Origin: Desulfosporosinus sp. Sb-LF
GTDB lineage: Bacteria; Bacillota; Desulfitobacteriia; Desulfitobacteriales; Desulfitobacteriaceae
Reading direction: 5' to 3'
Assembly: GCF_004766055.1 (NCBI RefSeq)
Contig: NZ_SPQR01000003.1
Span: 124,001 to 188,000, forward strand
DNA length: 64,000 nucleotides
The notes beneath the pieces were generated by a model, which did no database searches, was not told the origin of the DNA, and saw nothing but the letters and a program-made list of their open reading frames with translations. Position numbers and translations under genes: made by a program. How positions within the stretch are numbered: position 1 is the first letter of the stretch; each line of letters opens with the position of its first letter. This document shows, piece by piece, positions 61,150-64,000 of the stretch.

Positions 61150-61198
61150 ACGACAGTTTCTGCAAACGATAGTCCCTGCTGAGCAAAGAAGAAATACC

Positions 61199-61226
61199 TT
61201 GCAAATTCCTATCTCTGTCATATAAT
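61199..61226 (+). promoter_or_regulatory. Possible sigma-A promoter of the MCP gene
   Basis: TTGCAA (61199-61204), 16 nt spacer, TATAAT (61221-61226). Start near 61233, upstream of the hairpin at 61249-61275. If used, the leader would contain a terminator-like stem. Confidence 0.5.
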
Positions 61227-61248
61227 AGAAAAGTAGAATTGGCAATGA

Positions 61249-61275
61249 AGCCTACCTGATTTTTTCGGGTAGGCT
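61249..61275 (+). terminator. Terminator or attenuator ahead of the MCP gene
   Basis: Arms AGCCTACC / GGTAGGCT with an 11 nt loop, followed by ATTTTTATT. It may end the upstream hypothetical gene or act as an attenuator of the MCP gene, whose ribosome-binding site (TTGGAGG) starts right after the T-tract. Confidence 0.75.
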
Positions 61276-61299
61276 ATTTTTATTGGAGGTGGTATTTAT

Positions 61300-62301
61300 A
61301 TGTCACACGAAAACCTAACGATCGATACTTCTATTCTGCTTAGTGAACTCAAGGAAGCAAATCAAGAAATGGGTCAAGTTATCGAATCCATCCGGCAAAT
61401 CGCTCAACACACAAATCTATTGTCTTTAAATTCAGCGATTGAAGCAGCCAGAGCAGGCGAAGCGGGCCGAGGATTTAGCGTCGTAGCAGATGAAATTAAA
61501 AAACTCGCAACACGCAGCATAGCTTCAACCAAGGAAAGCACCAAAATCATCGAGAACATTCAGAGCAAAGCAAACGAAGTCATGGCCGTACGAACAGCTG
61601 ATGTAGCTTATGACACGATCGATAAAATTGATCGGAACCTTTTCGAACGCAATTGTGATGCTCAAGCATGGGCTGGTTTCGATAAAGTTAAGAACTGTTT
61701 TAGCTCAACTGCTCCTGATCGCTTTTCTGTAACGAATGATCTATTAAAGAAGCTCGTTGACATCTATGAGGTTTACCTTGACCTTTATGTGCTAGATACA
61801 GAAGGCACAATCGTTGCTTCCGGTGTTCACCACGAGCTTATCGGCCAGAACATGGCAAATAAAGCCTGGTTTAAAGATGCCAAGGCTGTAAACGCTATTT
61901 CTGTAAGCGACCTTTATCTTTCCACCGTTGGCAAGGCACAGACTGTAGCTTACACATGCCCTATACGTAGTGATGAAGGTCAGTTATTGGGATATTTCTC
62001 CACACGATTTAACTGGGAATATATTTATGACATTATAGATTCAGCTCGCATCGGTAAGAATGGGGACATTTTTATTATCAACAATGATGGCTACGTCATC
62101 GCCTGCCGGAGCCGCAAAGGTATTCTTCAGGACAATTTAAAGCACCTTAATGCTGCTCGACTTGCAATGAAAGGAGAAACCTACGGATATATCTTTGTAG
62201 AGGACATTTTGGGCAGCAAAATCTACGGTTATGCCCATACACGCGGCTACAACGCTTATAAAGGCAAAAACTGGTCTGCTCTTGTAAGTGAAACCCCCTA
62301 A
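61300..62301 (+). CDS. Soluble methyl-accepting protein with C-terminal Cache domain
   Basis: 333 residues, no membrane segment. The N-terminal ~100 residues are a short MCP signalling hairpin with the CheA/CheW-contact tip ([40 protein letters not shown]). The remaining ~225 residues form a Cache-type sensor ([30 protein letters not shown] ... [27 protein letters not shown] ... [18 protein letters not shown]), a fold normally found outside the cell. Order is the reverse of standard receptors, and the signalling part is shorter than usual. Strong GGAGG ribosome-binding site. It probably senses an internal ligand. Truncation or fusion is possible. Confidence 0.85.
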   Translation: MSHENLTIDTSILLSELKEANQEMGQVIESIRQIAQHTNLLSLNSAIEAARAGEAGRGFSVVADEIKKLATRSIASTKESTKIIENIQSKANEVMAVRTADVAYDTIDKIDRNLFERNCDAQAWAGFDKVKNCFSSTAPDRFSVTNDLLKKLVDIYEVYLDLYVLDTEGTIVASGVHHELIGQNMANKAWFKDAKAVNAISVSDLYLSTVGKAQTVAYTCPIRSDEGQLLGYFSTRFNWEYIYDIIDSARIGKNGDIFIINNDGYVIACRSRKGILQDNLKHLNAARLAMKGETYGYIFVEDILGSKIYGYAHTRGYNAYKGKNWSALVSETP

Positions 62302-62361
62302 CAGAATCTTTTCTGCAAGTGAACTCGTCTAGCTAAACTAAGTATAGAGACTTAGGTGAGG

Positions 62362-62412
62362 GACTCTCCCCCCACAGGAAAGTAGAACTCCTATCTACAA
62401 GAAGTGGGAGTC
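62362..62412. other. Nested inverted repeat after the MCP gene
   Basis: GACT..CCCAC / GTGGG..AGTC arms enclose a smaller GTAG / CTAC hairpin. It resembles the structured ends left by IS200/IS605-type elements, but no transposase piece is nearby. Nature uncertain. Confidence 0.3.
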
Positions 62413-62428
62413 ACAGAATTGAATAAAA

Positions 62429-62455
62429 AAAAGTTCGAGTTATGCTCGAACTTTT
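62429..62455 (-). terminator. Terminator after the acetate transporter
   Basis: Perfect 11 bp arms (AAAAGTTCGAG / CTCGAACTTTT), 5 nt loop, followed by TTTTTATTC on the reverse strand. Confidence 0.9.
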
Positions 62456-62476
62456 CACTACGAAACTAAATTGTCC

Positions 62477-63145
62477 CTATCTACTAAGCTTTTGGGCTTG
62501 AACTTGGACAGGAGCAGGAGCAGCTTTTTTAATAAAATTGAGTGGCTTCCCAAGAGGCAATACTTCACGACCGTAGAAGAATTTGAAGAATATAGCTCCT
62601 GAAGCATAGAAACCAAGAAGTGAAATAAAGAATTCGGTCCAACCTGCTAGTTTTGCATACATAGCCACTGGACCCATGTTGAAGGAAACTGCAGCTAGAG
62701 AGAAGAATAAGACATCGATGAGAAGTAGCATCCCTATAAAAGGATAGTTGACTTCGAAAGAGGCTATAGTGATAAAAAGTGAGAAGATAAGATAACCGAT
62801 ATAGACTACTCCCAACATTTTAGGATCCACTGCAGCTTGCATACCCGCGCCAAACATACCATTCATTGTTCCCATTGAAAAAGCCATTCCCACCCAGAAA
62901 AAACCATATGCGCCCAGAACTGTGCCGCCAAATACGTTACCCTTTTTAAAATCAATGCTTGCCGCCATAATCTGAACAAGTCCACCCAACAACGCTGCCC
63001 AAACAACAATCAACGCAGTAGCTTTAGGATTAGTAAATCCTAATTTTGCAGATGAAGCTACGAAACATACCATTGCCAAACCCAAGACTCCGAAAGCCGT
63101 AGGATCTGCACCAGTATAACTAACTTTTACCTCTTGTGCACTCAT
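62477..63145 (-). CDS. Acetate/succinate uptake transporter (AceTr/SatP family)
   Basis: 222 residues with six membrane segments. The N-terminal DPTAFGVLGLAMVCF matches the NPAPLGL-type acetate-binding motif in variant form, and the family pattern GGLVQIMAASIDFKKGNVFGGTVLGAYGFFW is clear. It moves acetate (or succinate) with protons or as a channel. The C-terminus is a flexible tail (KKAAPAPVQVQAQKLSR). AAGGGGGAG lies before the ATG. Acetate transport fits a host whose pathway above uses acetyl-CoA-dependent CoA-transferase. Confidence 0.93.
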   Translation of the reverse strand: MSAQEVKVSYTGADPTAFGVLGLAMVCFVASSAKLGFTNPKATALIVVWAALLGGLVQIMAASIDFKKGNVFGGTVLGAYGFFWVGMAFSMGTMNGMFGAGMQAAVDPKMLGVVYIGYLIFSLFITIASFEVNYPFIGMLLLIDVLFFSLAAVSFNMGPVAMYAKLAGWTEFFISLLGFYASGAIFFKFFYGREVLPLGKPLNFIKKAAPAPVQVQAQKLSR

Positions 63146-63462
63146 TTAATTCTCCCCCTTAATTTTTGCAATAATAATAGTAATAAGTATTAATTAATAA
63201 TAATTACGCATGAATTATTAACTCTCTTCTTCCCTCCTCTCACCTCCCTTAGAGCACAAATAAATACATTTTTGTGTATATATATAGTAACATAAACAAT
63301 TCATATTTGTCTCAATATTTAGAAGTATTTTTGCAATTATTTTTTTGACAGCCTAAGGTTGTAATCGCCAATTTCTATAATTAACGACAATTGGAGAAAA
63401 AAAAGGCGCCCCTTTAACGTCAATCAAAGCGAGAGCCAACAGTGGGATGTCATTAAAACAGA
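63146..63462. other. AT-rich intergenic region upstream of the acetate transporter
   Basis: 317 bp, very AT-rich, including several runs such as TATATATATA. It must hold the transporter promoter. No sigma54 box and no gene were found. Nothing else stands out. Confidence 0.5.
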
Positions 63463-64000
63463 TTAGATACGAGTTTCTAACCGTCTTTTGACACTGGGGT
63501 AACGATCGAGGTCCGTGTGAGGAAGAAACTTACTGCCGCTAAATTTCTCCATGAACGTAGAATTTGCATTTAGCTCAAAATAAGTAACCTTGGCGGCAAT
63601 AGCCTCCGCTTCCACCCGCTTTAGGCGGGATAGGAGTACTTGGCGAGCAGCTTCGCCCGAACTATTACCCAGTCGCACGATCGCCGAGCGCGGAAGATCC
63701 GGATATAGACCAATAGTAATGGCTGACTCAATCGGTAAATATTGACCAAATGCCCCGGCAGCATAAAAATGCTTCATCTCCTGCCAGTCACATCCTACAT
63801 TTTCCATCAAAAGATCGGTAGCCGCATTAACTGCTCCTTTAGTGGCCATGAAATTATTAATGTCCACCTGTGAAACAACAATATCTTCTCCCGAGGCTGA
63901 TTCTATGCCAGGAACTACGACAAACACTTCCACGCCATTTTGAAAACGGGCAGTCCGGTCAATGAGGCCATTGAGAAAGAGTTCGGACAGTGTGTCCACC
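63463..64000 (-). CDS. RACo-type corrinoid-protein reductive activator, C-terminal part (partial)
   Basis: About 179 residues of the C-terminal end of an ASKHA-domain (DUF4445) protein. The gene continues beyond the right edge; the GTG at 63999 is an internal codon. Signature stretches: HFYAAGAFGQYLPIESAITIGLYPDLP and RLGNSSGEAARQVLLSRLKR, typical of the ATP-binding activators (RACo, RamA-like) that reduce Co(II) corrinoid proteins back to Co(I) at the cost of ATP. The N-terminal ferredoxin part is outside the window. Linked methyltransferase genes would be expected to the right. Confidence 0.85.
   Translation of the reverse strand, partial: VDTLSELFLNGLIDRTARFQNGVEVFVVVPGIESASGEDIVVSQVDINNFMATKGAVNAATDLLMENVGCDWQEMKHFYAAGAFGQYLPIESAITIGLYPDLPRSAIVRLGNSSGEAARQVLLSRLKRVEAEAIAAKVTYFELNANSTFMEKFSGSKFLPHTDLDRYPSVKRRLETRI

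Noticed and set aside
63463-63999. Complete 178-residue protein starting at GTG 63999
   Set aside because: The sequence aligns with the C-terminal part of much longer RACo-type proteins and runs off the window edge.

Overview
This is a low-to-moderate GC, anaerobic Firmicutes-type chromosome segment. The closest match in gene content is the Desulfosporosinus/Desulfitobacterium group (Peptococcaceae sensu lato). That placement is inference: it rests on spore-type LysM/GH18 and CotA-like laccase genes, an archaeal-type split glutamate synthase, an octaheme cytochrome c, a 4-hydroxybutyryl-CoA dehydratase operon, a RACo-type corrinoid activator, molybdenum hydroxylases and strong AGGAGG ribosome-binding sites. 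No rRNA, tRNA, CRISPR array, intact insertion sequence or prophage was seen.

Layout. 1-1.6 kb: end of a split glutamate synthase operon (minus). 1.6-2.6 kb: gene-poor, with decayed coding remnants. 2.6-9.4 kb: membrane protein, MutY, small EamA transporter, XPD/DinG-like helicase with N-terminal nuclease-like region, LysM-GH18 spore hydrolase. 9.5-15.7 kb: membrane acyltransferase plus PAP2 phosphatase, a lipoprotein-like hypothetical, a minimal LysM protein, a DUF438-hemerythrin-PAS sensor and an MFS transporter. 15.8-31.8 kb: a large minus-strand acyl-CoA block (CoA-transferase, thiolase, FadN-like fusion, DUF362 Fe-S protein, 3-hydroxybutyryl-CoA dehydrogenase, MBL hydrolase, acyl-CoA dehydrogenase, 4-hydroxybutyryl-CoA dehydratase), a PAS-sigma54 activator, two MaoC-type hydratases and azoR. 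Sigma54 -24/-12 promoters precede abfD, the MaoC pair and azoR. 32-37 kb: NhaC antiporter, small membrane protein, and an octaheme cytochrome c/membrane protein pair behind a CRP/FNR-type site placed near -41. 37-44 kb: zinc ribbon, MsrAB, GalE, a small membrane protein, DegV, MetE/UroD-like protein, CAP-domain protein, peroxiredoxin. 44-50.4 kb: overlapping signalling operon (hybrid kinase, CheR, CheB, REC-GGDEF). 50.7-57 kb: Dcd, then a three-subunit molybdenum hydroxylase and a PucG/AGXT-like aminotransferase. 57-64 kb: a 37-residue His/Arg/Trp-rich peptide gene, SdpI/SdpR-like pair, laccase, a soluble MCP with C-terminal Cache domain, acetate transporter, and part of a RACo-type protein.

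How the parts work together. The 15.8-31.8 kb block reads as a catabolic regulon that activates 4-hydroxybutyrate (or a related short acyl substrate) with CoA, dehydrates it to crotonyl-CoA and converts it to acetyl-CoA. The acetate transporter and CoA-transferase fit an acetate-linked economy.

Most striking observation. The molybdenum hydroxylase operon and the adjacent aminotransferase gene each carry their own copy of a Bacillus pur-operon style control region: an inverted CGAAC/GTTCG operator pair, a sigma-A promoter, a guanine-type purine aptamer and an intrinsic terminator. The two aptamers lie exactly 1600 bp apart. This suggests both units are switched off when purines are plentiful, the opposite of what a purine-degradation role would predict. 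A second candidate novelty is the stand-alone 37-residue cationic peptide gene convergent with the SdpI/SdpR-like pair.
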